Shown: positions 16,197 to 23,533 of the stretch, piece after piece
Layout: each line of letters starts with the position of its first letter
Numbering within the stretch: the stretch's first letter is position 1
Source: Streptomyces griseosporeus
GTDB lineage: Bacteria; Actinomycetota; Actinomycetes; Streptomycetales; Streptomycetaceae
NCBI RefSeq assembly: GCF_014656055.1
Contig: NZ_BNBR01000001.1
Span: forward strand, 434,001 to 498,000
Length of the DNA: 64,000 nucleotides
Direction of reading: 5' to 3'
The notes under the pieces: generated by a model
The model's database searches: none
What the model was told of the DNA's origin: nothing
Seen by the model: the letters and a program-made list of their open reading frames with translations, nothing else
Made by a program: the position numbers and the translations under genes

Positions 16197-16901
16197 ATGA
16201 ACCTCGACGCATCCCTGTCGGCGCCGGGCCGCCGCGCGCGCCGGATCGCGGGCCTCGGCCTGCTGGTCCTCGGTGTGGCGGGCGGCGTGTACGTCGTACG
16301 GCGACCGCTGATGATGTCCGCTCCCCGGTGCATGGCCGGGCAGTGGCACGGCTGTTTCGACACCTTCAACGGCGTGGTGCTCATGACGTTGGTCGCGCTG
16401 CCGTTGTCCGCCCTGGTGGTGTGCGCGCTGGCGTACCGCCGGCGGGCCGCCGGTGTCGCCTCGGCGTGGCGGCTGTCGCTGGCCGAGGTGGGCATGGTCC
16501 ACGGCACGGTGCCGTTCGTGTGGCTGATCCTGATGCCGGGCGCCGAGCCGGGCGTCGCGCCCGCCCGGGTGAGCCTGGTGCCGCTGCGGGACCTGGTCAC
16601 CATGGGGACGCTCGGCATCACCGGCAACCTGCTCGTCTTCGCCTCGCTCGGTGCCTTCGCCCCGGTGCGGTTCACCGCGCTGGCGTCCCTGCCGCGCATC
16701 CTGGCGCTCGGCGCGGGCTGCTCGGTCCTGGTGGAGACCGCGCAGTACGTCCTGCGGCTGGACCGGGTGTCCTCCGTGGACGACGTCCTGGTCAACACCG
16801 CCGGTGCCGTGCTGGCCGGGCTGGCGTCACGTCGCTGGTGGCGGACCACCGCGCGGGCGGAGGCGGGCCGGGAGCGTCCCGAGCCGGCACCGGTGGGTTG
16901 A
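16197..16901 (+). CDS. VanZ-family membrane protein
   Basis: 234 residues with six or so hydrophobic segments. The C-terminal part has the VanZ-like block DLVTMGTLGITGNLLVFASLGAFAPVRF...ILALGAGCSVLVETAQYVLRLDRVSSVDDVLVNTAGAVLAGL, where the ETAQ...R-SSVDDV-NT-GA pattern is characteristic. VanZ proteins raise tolerance to teicoplanin and other lipoglycopeptides by an unknown mechanism. ATG 16197 has only GGGGGC upstream. It is followed after 79 bases by a VanR/VanS-like pair, which supports a link to cell-wall antibiotic response. Confidence 0.85.
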   Translation: MNLDASLSAPGRRARRIAGLGLLVLGVAGGVYVVRRPLMMSAPRCMAGQWHGCFDTFNGVVLMTLVALPLSALVVCALAYRRRAAGVASAWRLSLAEVGMVHGTVPFVWLILMPGAEPGVAPARVSLVPLRDLVTMGTLGITGNLLVFASLGAFAPVRFTALASLPRILALGAGCSVLVETAQYVLRLDRVSSVDDVLVNTAGAVLAGLASRRWWRTTARAEAGRERPEPAPVG

Positions 16902-16968
16902 GCCGCGCCGCCGGGTCGCGGTGCCGCGGGGGCGCTCTCCGCATACGTCGGCGATATGTCCCGCTGCT

Positions 16969-16974
16969 TAGGCT
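16969..16974 (+). promoter_or_regulatory. -10 box for a leaderless vanR-like transcript
   Basis: TAGGCT sits six bases before ATG 16981 and no ribosome site is present, consistent with leaderless transcription. The imperfect GCATAC...GATATG repeat at about 16941-16957 lies just upstream. Confidence 0.45.
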
Positions 16975-16980
16975 TCTGCC

Positions 16981-17721
16981 ATGCGTGTACTGATCGTGGA
17001 GGACGAGCCGTATCTGGCCGAGGCCGTCCGTGACGGTCTCCGGCTGGAGGCGATCGCCGCCGACATCGCCGGCGACGGCGATACCGCTCTGGAGCTGCTG
17101 AGCGTCCACTCCTACGACCTCGCGGTCCTCGACCGTGACATCCCCGGCCCGTCCGGCGACGAGGTCGCGCGGCGCATCGTCGCCTCCGGCAGCGGCATCC
17201 CGATCCTCATGCTCACCGCCGCCGACCGGATCGACGACAAGGCGTCCGGCTTCGAGCTGGGCGCCGACGACTACCTCACCAAGCCGTTCGAGCTGCGGGA
17301 ACTCGTGCTGCGGCTGCGGGCGCTGGACCGCCGGCGCGCGTACGCCCGGCCTCCGGTGCGGGAGATCGCCGGGCTGCGGGTCGATCCCTTCCGCCGGGAG
17401 GTCTTCCGCGACGGGCGGTATGTGGCGCTCACCCGCAAGCAGTTCGCGGTGCTGGAGGTCCTCGTCGCCGCCGAGGGCGGGGTCGTCAGCGCCGAGGAGC
17501 TGCTGGAGCGGGCCTGGGACGAGAACACCGACCCGCTCACCAACGCCGTACGGATCACCGTCTCCGCGCTGCGCAAACGGCTGGGCGAGCCGTGGGTCAT
17601 CGCCACGGTGCCGGGCGTCGGCTACCGCATCGACACCGGCTCCGGCTCCGGCCCCGGCCCCGGCACGTCCAAGACCGCAGCCGCCACCCCAGCCACCGAC
17701 GCCGGCTCCCCGCATGCGTAG
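16981..17721 (+). CDS. vanR: VanR-like response regulator
   Basis: 246-residue OmpR/PhoB-type regulator. The receiver has the acidic pair in VEDEPYLAEAV, phospho-acceptor Asp in LAVLDRDIPG (about 51), the Thr in LMLTAAD and Lys in YLTKPFELREL; the C-terminal winged helix has LTRKQFAVLEVLVAAEGGVVSAEELLERAWDE and TVSALRKRLGEP...VPGVGYRI. The sequence as I recall it is very close to VanR of Streptomyces coelicolor, which activates vancomycin resistance genes. The C-terminal Gly/Pro/Thr tail is longer than usual. It overlaps the kinase gene by 8 bases. No vanHAX, vanJ or vanK is in the window, so the targets must be elsewhere or include the VanZ gene. Confidence 0.8.
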   Translation: MRVLIVEDEPYLAEAVRDGLRLEAIAADIAGDGDTALELLSVHSYDLAVLDRDIPGPSGDEVARRIVASGSGIPILMLTAADRIDDKASGFELGADDYLTKPFELRELVLRLRALDRRRAYARPPVREIAGLRVDPFRREVFRDGRYVALTRKQFAVLEVLVAAEGGVVSAEELLERAWDENTDPLTNAVRITVSALRKRLGEPWVIATVPGVGYRIDTGSGSGPGPGTSKTAAATPATDAGSPHA

Positions 17722-18805
17722 AGCGCCAGGCCTCAGCGTCCGGCTGAAGCTCACCCTCAGCTACGCCGGTTTCCTCGCCGTGGCCGGCGCTCTGCTGCTG
17801 GCCGTGGTGTGGGCGTACCTGCTGCGTTACGTCCCCGACAACTCCCAGGGCCTGCTCGGCATCTCGCCCAACCGCTACCTGCTCGTGCACACCTTCGCCC
17901 CGGCCGCGGCCGCCGCGATGGGCTTCCTGCTCGTGTTCGGACTGGTCGGCGGCTGGATCCTCGCGGGCCGGATGCTCGCGCCGCTGACGCGGATCACGGC
18001 GGCGGCACGGACGGCCGGAACCGGGTCGCTGTCGCACCGGATCCGCATGGAGGGCCGCCGGGACGAGTTCCGGGAGCTCGCCGACACGTTCGACACCATG
18101 CTGGAGCAGTTGGAGGCGCACGTCGCGGAGCAGCAGCGCTTCGCCGCGAACGCCTCGCACGAGCTGCGCACCCCGCTGGCGATCTCGCGGACGCTGCTCG
18201 ACGTGGCCCGCAAGGACCCCACGCGGGACCGGGCGGAGCTGATCGAGCGCCTGGACGCGGTCAACACGCGGGCGATCGAGCTGACGGACGCCCTGCTGCT
18301 GCTCAGCCGCGGCGACCGCGGGCACTTCGCCCGCGAGAGCGTCGACCTCTCCCTCCTCGCGGAGGAGGCCGCCGAGACGCTGCTCCCGCTCGCCGAGCAG
18401 CGCCGGATCACGCTCGACGTCACCGGCGGGGCGGCCCGCACCAGCGGTTCGCCGGAACTGCTGCTGCGGATGGTGACGAACCTCGTCCAGAACGCCGTCG
18501 TCCACAATCTCCCCGCCGACGGCACGGTGGTCGTCCACACCGAGGAGCGGGACGGCGTGAGCCTGCTGCTCGTGGAGAACACAGGCCCTCCGCTACCGCC
18601 CGCCCTGGTGCCGACCCTGACGGAACCCTTCCAGCGCGGTACGGCACGCGTACGCAGCGACGAGCACGCCGGTGTCGGCCTCGGCCTGGCCATCGTGCAC
18701 AGCGTGGTCCGCGCCCACGACGGCACCCTCGTCCTGACCCCGCGCCCGGCCGGCGGCCTCACGGTCACCGTCCGCCTTCCCCGCGCCCAGCCCAGCCGGG
18801 CTTGA
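17714..18805 (+). CDS. vanS: VanS-like sensor histidine kinase
   Basis: 363 residues. Two membrane helices (LSYAGFLAVAGALLLAVVW and AAAAMGFLLVFGLVGGWIL) flank a short extracytoplasmic loop of about 35 residues (YVPDNSQGLLGISPNRYLLVHT). A HAMP region leads to the H-box FAANASHELRTPLAISRTLLD, the N-box LVQNAVVHN and the G boxes VENTG and GVGLGLAIVHSVV. It closely resembles S. coelicolor VanS, but the sensor loop differs in length and sequence from the one I remember, so the ligand may differ. Translation is coupled to vanR by overlap. Confidence 0.8.
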   Translation: MRRAPGLSVRLKLTLSYAGFLAVAGALLLAVVWAYLLRYVPDNSQGLLGISPNRYLLVHTFAPAAAAAMGFLLVFGLVGGWILAGRMLAPLTRITAAARTAGTGSLSHRIRMEGRRDEFRELADTFDTMLEQLEAHVAEQQRFAANASHELRTPLAISRTLLDVARKDPTRDRAELIERLDAVNTRAIELTDALLLLSRGDRGHFARESVDLSLLAEEAAETLLPLAEQRRITLDVTGGAARTSGSPELLLRMVTNLVQNAVVHNLPADGTVVVHTEERDGVSLLLVENTGPPLPPALVPTLTEPFQRGTARVRSDEHAGVGLGLAIVHSVVRAHDGTLVLTPRPAGGLTVTVRLPRAQPSRA

Positions 18806-18826
18806 TCCGTCCAGGGCGTGCCGCCC

Positions 18827-19375
18827 TCACGGGCTCGTCAGCCAGTCGGTGTACCAGGACCGGAAGCCGGGGCTCACCGGCAGGAAGCCGCCCCAGTCCG
18901 GGTCGATCTGCCAGATCTCTCCGGCCCGGGGGCCGTTCAGGACGAGCCGGAAGAACATGCCGCAGCCCAGCTCGGCCAGCATCAGCGTGCCCCGCGTCAG
19001 CTCGGCGGGTGCCGCGATCCGGCCGGGCAGGGGCTGGGTGAGCGGGAACGGCTCGGCGAGGCGGCCCGGCAGGCGGTCCTCCTCCCACTCGTCGTCCGCG
19101 GCCCACTCCCCGTCGGCGTCCGGGCGAGGGGCGGTCAACGGCATCAGCCCGTGACCGGGCCCGGCCGGGCCGTCGCCGACCTCCGCGACGAACGACCGGT
19201 ACTCCGCCGGCAGTGCGATGCCGTGGGTTTCCTCGAACGCCCGGACCTCCGACGCCGGCAGCGGCGGCGCCAGCGCGTACCCGTGCGTCCGCGCGCCGAA
19301 GCGCTGCCGGTCCGGGTCCCGGGCGGCCAGTTCCCGGATCCGTACGCGGATGCCGTCCGCATCCCAGTTCGCCAT
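18827..19375 (-). CDS. SMI1/KNR4-family protein
   Basis: 182 residues. The central part has the SMI1/KNR4 signature: PPLPASEVRAFEETHGIALPAEYRSFVAEVGDGPAGPGHGLMPL, followed much later by GEIWQIDPDWGGFLPVSPGFRSWYTDWL. In bacteria this fold includes immunity proteins for polymorphic toxins, but many Streptomyces copies stand alone, as here; no toxin gene is adjacent. Start ATG 19375; the open frame extends further but crosses the divergent DUF6233 promoter. It converges on vanS, 21 bases away. Confidence 0.82.
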   Translation of the reverse strand: MANWDADGIRVRIRELAARDPDRQRFGARTHGYALAPPLPASEVRAFEETHGIALPAEYRSFVAEVGDGPAGPGHGLMPLTAPRPDADGEWAADDEWEEDRLPGRLAEPFPLTQPLPGRIAAPAELTRGTLMLAELGCGMFFRLVLNGPRAGEIWQIDPDWGGFLPVSPGFRSWYTDWLTSP

Positions 19376-19458
19376 CCGGCGACCGTAACAAGGCCATGCG
19401 AGCACACTCACCGGAAGGGCCACACGGACGTCAGCTGCAGCCGGAGCTCCCCACGCCC

Positions 19459-19464
19459 TAGAAT
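19459..19464 (+). promoter_or_regulatory. -10 box for a leaderless DUF6233 transcript
   Basis: TAGAAT is seven bases before GTG 19472 and there is no ribosome site, so the mRNA is probably leaderless. Confidence 0.5.
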
Positions 19465-19471
19465 CGAACAC

Positions 19472-19801
19472 GTGACCGATCTGCCGCCCGACCTGCCGCG
19501 CCTCCGCACCCTGGAGACCTGGCTGGTCCTCACCCTGGAGCGGGTCCGGCGGCAGATCGAGGACGCCGAGCGGCGCGAGCGGGAGCGGCAGCGGGGCATC
19601 GCGGCCCGGCCGCCGGAGCCGGAGTGGCGCCTTGAAGGTGGCCGCCACCAGGGCCCCCTCTTCGTGCACGTCGGCAGCTGCTGGGACGGCCGCAAGCGCA
19701 GCCGCGGCATCACCCGCGAGCAGGCCCGGCGGGCCCTCGCCGAGGGCGTCCGGGCCTGCCCACAGTGCAATCCGGACGCGGAGCTGCGCTTCCTGGAGTG
19801 A
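19472..19801 (+). CDS. DUF6233 family protein
   Basis: 109 residues. It opens with TDLPPDLPRLRTLETWLVLTLERVRRQIEDAERRERERQRG, a charged helix, then PEWRLEGGRHQGPLFVHVGSCW and ends with REQARRALAEGVRACPQCNPDAELRFLE. This layout (helix, then GG-----VHVG-C, then A--AL--G--AC--C-PD--L) is the Streptomyces-specific DUF6233 family of unknown function. The CPQC pair and upstream Cys could bind metal. Members occur in many copies per genome. The start GTG 19472 fits a leaderless promoter. Confidence 0.8.
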   Translation: MTDLPPDLPRLRTLETWLVLTLERVRRQIEDAERRERERQRGIAARPPEPEWRLEGGRHQGPLFVHVGSCWDGRKRSRGITREQARRALAEGVRACPQCNPDAELRFLE

Positions 19802-20021
19802 TCGGGGCCCTCGCGCGGGAGGTGAGGAGGGGGAACGCGCCGCGCGAGAGCCGGCTCGGGGTGGAGCCCGCGCGGAGGCCGGGACCCACGCCTCAGGGAG
19901 GCGGACCCGCGGTATGCCTCACCGCGAGCCCAGGGGCACGCTGCCTGACCCCATGAGGTATGGGTATCCGCCGGCCGAGAAGCGATTCCCGGCAATGCGG
20001 CGGGATCGCGCGGCGGGTCCG

Positions 20022-20885
20022 TCAGGCGGGCGCGGGCCCGGTCGTCCCGCGGGGTACGAAGTGGGCCGTAGGGGACCACCGCTCGCCGGCGGGGCGGCCG
20101 TCGATGTGGTCGAGGGCGGCTTCCGCGACCAGGACGCCGAAGCGGTGGACGTCGACGGTCATGGTCGTCAGCGGGGGTGAGGCCAGACGGCAGAGGGTGG
20201 AGTCGTCCCAGGCGATGAGGGAGAGGTCGGCGGGGACGTCCACCCCCAAGTCCTTGGCCGCGGCCAGCCCGGCGACGGCCATCACGTCGTTGTCGTAGAG
20301 GATCGCCGTGGGCCGGGGCGTGCGCTTGAGGAGTTCGGCGGTGAGCCGGGCCCCGGACTCGGCCGTGTAGTCGCCCTCCACGACCACCGCCTCGATGCCC
20401 GCCTCCCGGCACGCCTCCTCCTGGGCGGCGGTGCGGGCCCGCGTGTGCAGCAGGGACGGCGGTCCCGTGACGCGGGCGACGACCCGGTGGCCGAGGTCCG
20501 CGAGCCGGGACACGGCGTCGCGGACGGGCCCCGCGTCGTCGGTGCGCACGGCCGGCAGCCCGGGGTCGTCCCGCCAGGTGCCGACGAGGACCGCCGGCAG
20601 GCCCAGCTCGCGCAGGACGCCCGGCCTGCGGTCCCCCTCGACGAGGTTGACCACGGCCACCGCGTCGACCAGGCCGCCCGCAGCCCACCGGTGGTAGGCG
20701 GCGATCTCCTCCTCGTACGTGGGCACCACATGGAGCAGCACCGACATGTCGCGGGTCACCAGGCGTTCCTCCATCCCGGTGATGAACTCCATGAAGAACG
20801 GTTCCACGCCGAGCAGTCGGGTCGAGCGCGCCAGGACGAGGCCCAGGGCGCCCGGCTGGGAGCGGTCGCGGTGGGCAGGGGTCAT
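20022..20885 (-). CDS. LacI-type sugar-binding protein lacking the DNA-binding domain
   Basis: 287 residues that match only the effector-binding half of LacI/GalR repressors: LGLVLARSTRLLGVEPFFMEFITGMEERL, ...AVVNLVEGDRRPGVLRELGLPAVLVG, TAILYDNDVMAVAGLAAAKDLGVDVPADLSLIAWDDS, and LTTMTVDVHRFGVLVAEAAL. The normal 55-residue helix-turn-helix and hinge helix are absent; the ATG overlaps the mannosidase stop (ATGA, 20885-20882), so there is no room for them. It may be a non-DNA-binding sugar sensor, a partner of a full-length regulator, or a decayed repressor. Position in the mannosidase operon points to mannose-type ligands. Confidence 0.8.
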   Translation of the reverse strand: MTPAHRDRSQPGALGLVLARSTRLLGVEPFFMEFITGMEERLVTRDMSVLLHVVPTYEEEIAAYHRWAAGGLVDAVAVVNLVEGDRRPGVLRELGLPAVLVGTWRDDPGLPAVRTDDAGPVRDAVSRLADLGHRVVARVTGPPSLLHTRARTAAQEEACREAGIEAVVVEGDYTAESGARLTAELLKRTPRPTAILYDNDVMAVAGLAAAKDLGVDVPADLSLIAWDDSTLCRLASPPLTTMTVDVHRFGVLVAEAALDHIDGRPAGERWSPTAHFVPRGTTGPAPA

Positions 20886-23371
20886 CCGATCTCCGGTGAG
20901 GCGTGGCAGAGGCTGTTCACGGACCGCAGCACGGGCGGGGCGGTCAGGTCTGCGGGGTCGAGGGTGTGGCCGGTGCGGACGTGGAAGGAGTGGGTCTCAC
21001 CGGGCAGCAGGGTGACGAGCATGTCGTCGACGACCGCGTCGGGGGCGAGGCGGTCGGCCAGGACGGCGATGTCGCGGGCGAAGGAGCCGGCCCGGACGTC
21101 GACGCGGTAGCCGCCGGGCACCGCGTGCGCCTCGGCGCTGAGTGCGTCGGGCCGGTAGGCGAGGTCCCGGTCCTCGCAGAAGGTGTGGATCGCGCGTACG
21201 CCCTCCGACGACGCCACGAGTACCTCCTGCCTGACCTCGTCCGGTGCGAGCAGTGCGTCGTCCGCTTCCACGAGCCCGACCGAGCGGGGTGCCACCCGGA
21301 GGTCGACTTTAGCACCGGCCAGGACGACGCCCTGGAGGGTGCGGCGCTCCAGGACCAGCCGCCCGGTCCAGGTCTCGTCGGTGTCGTTGACGGCGACGAC
21401 GGCGAGCCGTCCGTCGCGGGGCTGGAAGGTCAGCAGCCGGGGGGCGTAGGCCCGGCGGAGCGCGTACCAGAGGGGCTTGGGGCGCTCGTCGCTGTCCACG
21501 GCGGCCCAGGAGGTGACCGGCCAGCAGTCGTTGAGCTGCCACACCAGGGTGCCGGCGGTGCGGGGCCACCAGGAGCGGAAGTGCTCGACGGCGAAGGCGA
21601 CGGCGCGGGCCTGGTTGAGCTGGGTGGCCCAGTGCCAGTCGGTGAAGGTGCGCGGGGCGGGCAGGTGGGGGGCGAGGCCGCGGTCGAGTTTGCCGTTGCC
21701 GTCCTCGGCCTTCTGGTGCAGCAGGAACGCGGGCGAGGTCGGGGCGAGCGGTTCGTCGTGGATCCAGCGGGTGAGGGTGGCCCAGGTGGGCGGGCCCTGG
21801 AAGCCGAACTCGGAGCAGAAGCGCGGGATGTGGTCCCGGTAGTGGGTGTAGTCGACCCGGTTCCACACCTCCCACTCGTGGCGGGTGCCGTGGTCCTGGT
21901 CGTTGGGGTGGATGCCGCCGACCGGGGCGCCGGGTGTGTACGGGCTGCCGTCGGCGTAGGGCGTGGCGGGGTCGAGTTCGGCGACGATCCGGGGCAGCAG
22001 GTCGGTGTAGTAGCCGAGGCCCCAGGTGCGGCCGGCGAGTTGCTCGGGCCAGCCCCAGTCGGCGTACCCCCACAGGTTCTCGTTGCCGCCGTTCCACAGG
22101 GCGAGGCTCGGGTGTCCGGCGAGGCGGGCGACGTTCTCGCGGGCCTCGGCCTCGACCTCGCCGCGCAGGGGCTCCTCCTCGGGGTAGGCGGCGCAGGCGA
22201 AGGGGAAGTCCTGCCAGACGAGCATGCCGCGCTCGTCGCACACGTCGTAGAAGTCGTCGGTCTCGTAGATGCCGCCGCCCCACACGCGCAGCATGTTCAT
22301 GTGGGCGGCGAGCGCCTGGTCGACGCGGCGTTCGAGGCGTTCGCGGGTGATGCGGGTCAGGAAGTGGTCGTCGGGGATCCAGTTGGCTCCCTTGGCGAAG
22401 ACGCGGGTGCCGTTGACGACGAAGGTGAAGGGGGTGCCGGTGGCGTCGGGGGTGGTGTCGACGGTGATGTTCCGGAAGCCGACGCGGCGGTCGGCGGTGT
22501 CCAGGACGCCGGTGCCGGCCGGCCCCGCCTCGGTGGCGAGGGCGACGTGGAGGTCGTACAGGGGCTGGTCGCCGTATCCGGCGGGCCACCACAGCCGCGC
22601 GTCGGGCACGGTGACGCGCAGGACGGCGGTGGTGGTGCCGGCGGTGAGCACGGCGCGCGCCCGGTGACCGGCGATCTCGGCGGTGAGGACGAGGTCCGGG
22701 CCGTCGGCTGCGGCGCGTTCGACGTCCGCGTGCACCTCCACGACGCCGGTGCCGTCGGGCTCCACCCGTACCTGGGGCCGGACGCGGTCGAAGCGCGCGG
22801 TGTGCCAGCGCTCCAGCCGGACGGGCTTCCAGATTCCGGCGGTCTGCAGGTCGGGACCCCAGTCCCAGCCGAAGCTGCACGCCATCTTGCGCACCATGTT
22901 GAAGGGGTGCGGGTAGACGTGCTCGCGGCGGCCGAGCGACGCCTCCGTCTCCTCGGCGTACTCCAGCGCGGAGGCGAGGTCCACGGTCAGTTCGTTGGCG
23001 CCGTCGACGAGATGGGGGCGTACGTCGAAGCGGTACCCGCGGTGCATGTTGGCCGTGGTGCCGATCGTCCGGCCGTTCAGGGTGACGGTCGCGACGGTGT
23101 CGAGGCCCTCGAAGACCAGGTCCACCCGCTCCCCCGCCCGTGCGGCGGCCGCGTCGAAGGCGAGGCGGTACTGCCAGGCCGTGCGGTGCGTCCAGACCAG
23201 TTCCTCCTCGGCCCGGTCGAGGTAGGGGTCCGGTATCAGGCCCGCGGCCATCAGGTCGAGATGCACACTGCCGGGCACCGTGGCCGGCAGGGTGCGCCCG
23301 CGGACGGCGTCCGGCACGGGGCCGTGCTTCGCGTGCAGGAGCCAGCCCTCGTGCAGGGTCGTTCGCGCCAT
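20882..23371 (-). CDS. Beta-mannosidase, glycoside hydrolase family 2
   Basis: 829 residues, no signal peptide, so cytoplasmic. N-terminal sugar-binding domain (ATVPGSVHLDLMAAGLIPDPYLDRAEEE), Ig-like domain, then the TIM barrel with MLRVWGGGIYE, acid/base Glu in WNGGNEN (about 428) and nucleophile Glu in FCSEFGFQG (about 520). KMACSFGWDWGP is diagnostic of beta-mannosidases against other GH2 enzymes. It releases mannose from the ends of manno-oligosaccharides. ATG 23371 has GGGAG upstream. It leads the two-gene unit with the LacI-like protein and is divergent from the alpha-galactosidase. Its promoter at 23464-23494 matches that of the transporter operon. Confidence 0.92.
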   Translation of the reverse strand: MARTTLHEGWLLHAKHGPVPDAVRGRTLPATVPGSVHLDLMAAGLIPDPYLDRAEEELVWTHRTAWQYRLAFDAAAARAGERVDLVFEGLDTVATVTLNGRTIGTTANMHRGYRFDVRPHLVDGANELTVDLASALEYAEETEASLGRREHVYPHPFNMVRKMACSFGWDWGPDLQTAGIWKPVRLERWHTARFDRVRPQVRVEPDGTGVVEVHADVERAAADGPDLVLTAEIAGHRARAVLTAGTTTAVLRVTVPDARLWWPAGYGDQPLYDLHVALATEAGPAGTGVLDTADRRVGFRNITVDTTPDATGTPFTFVVNGTRVFAKGANWIPDDHFLTRITRERLERRVDQALAAHMNMLRVWGGGIYETDDFYDVCDERGMLVWQDFPFACAAYPEEEPLRGEVEAEARENVARLAGHPSLALWNGGNENLWGYADWGWPEQLAGRTWGLGYYTDLLPRIVAELDPATPYADGSPYTPGAPVGGIHPNDQDHGTRHEWEVWNRVDYTHYRDHIPRFCSEFGFQGPPTWATLTRWIHDEPLAPTSPAFLLHQKAEDGNGKLDRGLAPHLPAPRTFTDWHWATQLNQARAVAFAVEHFRSWWPRTAGTLVWQLNDCWPVTSWAAVDSDERPKPLWYALRRAYAPRLLTFQPRDGRLAVVAVNDTDETWTGRLVLERRTLQGVVLAGAKVDLRVAPRSVGLVEADDALLAPDEVRQEVLVASSEGVRAIHTFCEDRDLAYRPDALSAEAHAVPGGYRVDVRAGSFARDIAVLADRLAPDAVVDDMLVTLLPGETHSFHVRTGHTLDPADLTAPPVLRSVNSLCHASPEIG

Positions 23372-23463
23372 GTTCACTCCCGTCGGATCAGAAGCCTGCG
23401 GCCGGGACATCCGTCTTCGCCGGACCCTGGTGTCTTCCGGACGAGGCCATTAGGCTCGCGAGC

Positions 23464-23494
23464 ATTGTTACGTCGCTGAATTAAGTAAGTCAAC
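23464..23494 (-). promoter_or_regulatory. Promoter of the mannosidase unit, shared 31-bp element copy A
   Basis: On the minus strand this reads TTGACT, 17 bases, TAACAAT: a near-consensus -35/-10 pair. The whole 31 bp matches 31415-31445 at 23 of 31 positions, including CTTnCTT in the spacer. The element ends 93 bases before ATG 23371, exactly as copy B does before ATG 31322. Confidence 0.65.
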
Positions 23495-23533
23495 GACGTA
23501 CGGACATCCCACTCCGAGGAACGTCGAGGAAGC

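Noticed and set aside
18827..19375. Toxin-immunity pair based on the SMI1/KNR4 protein
   Set aside because: No toxin, secretion or Rhs gene is adjacent; the protein stands alone.
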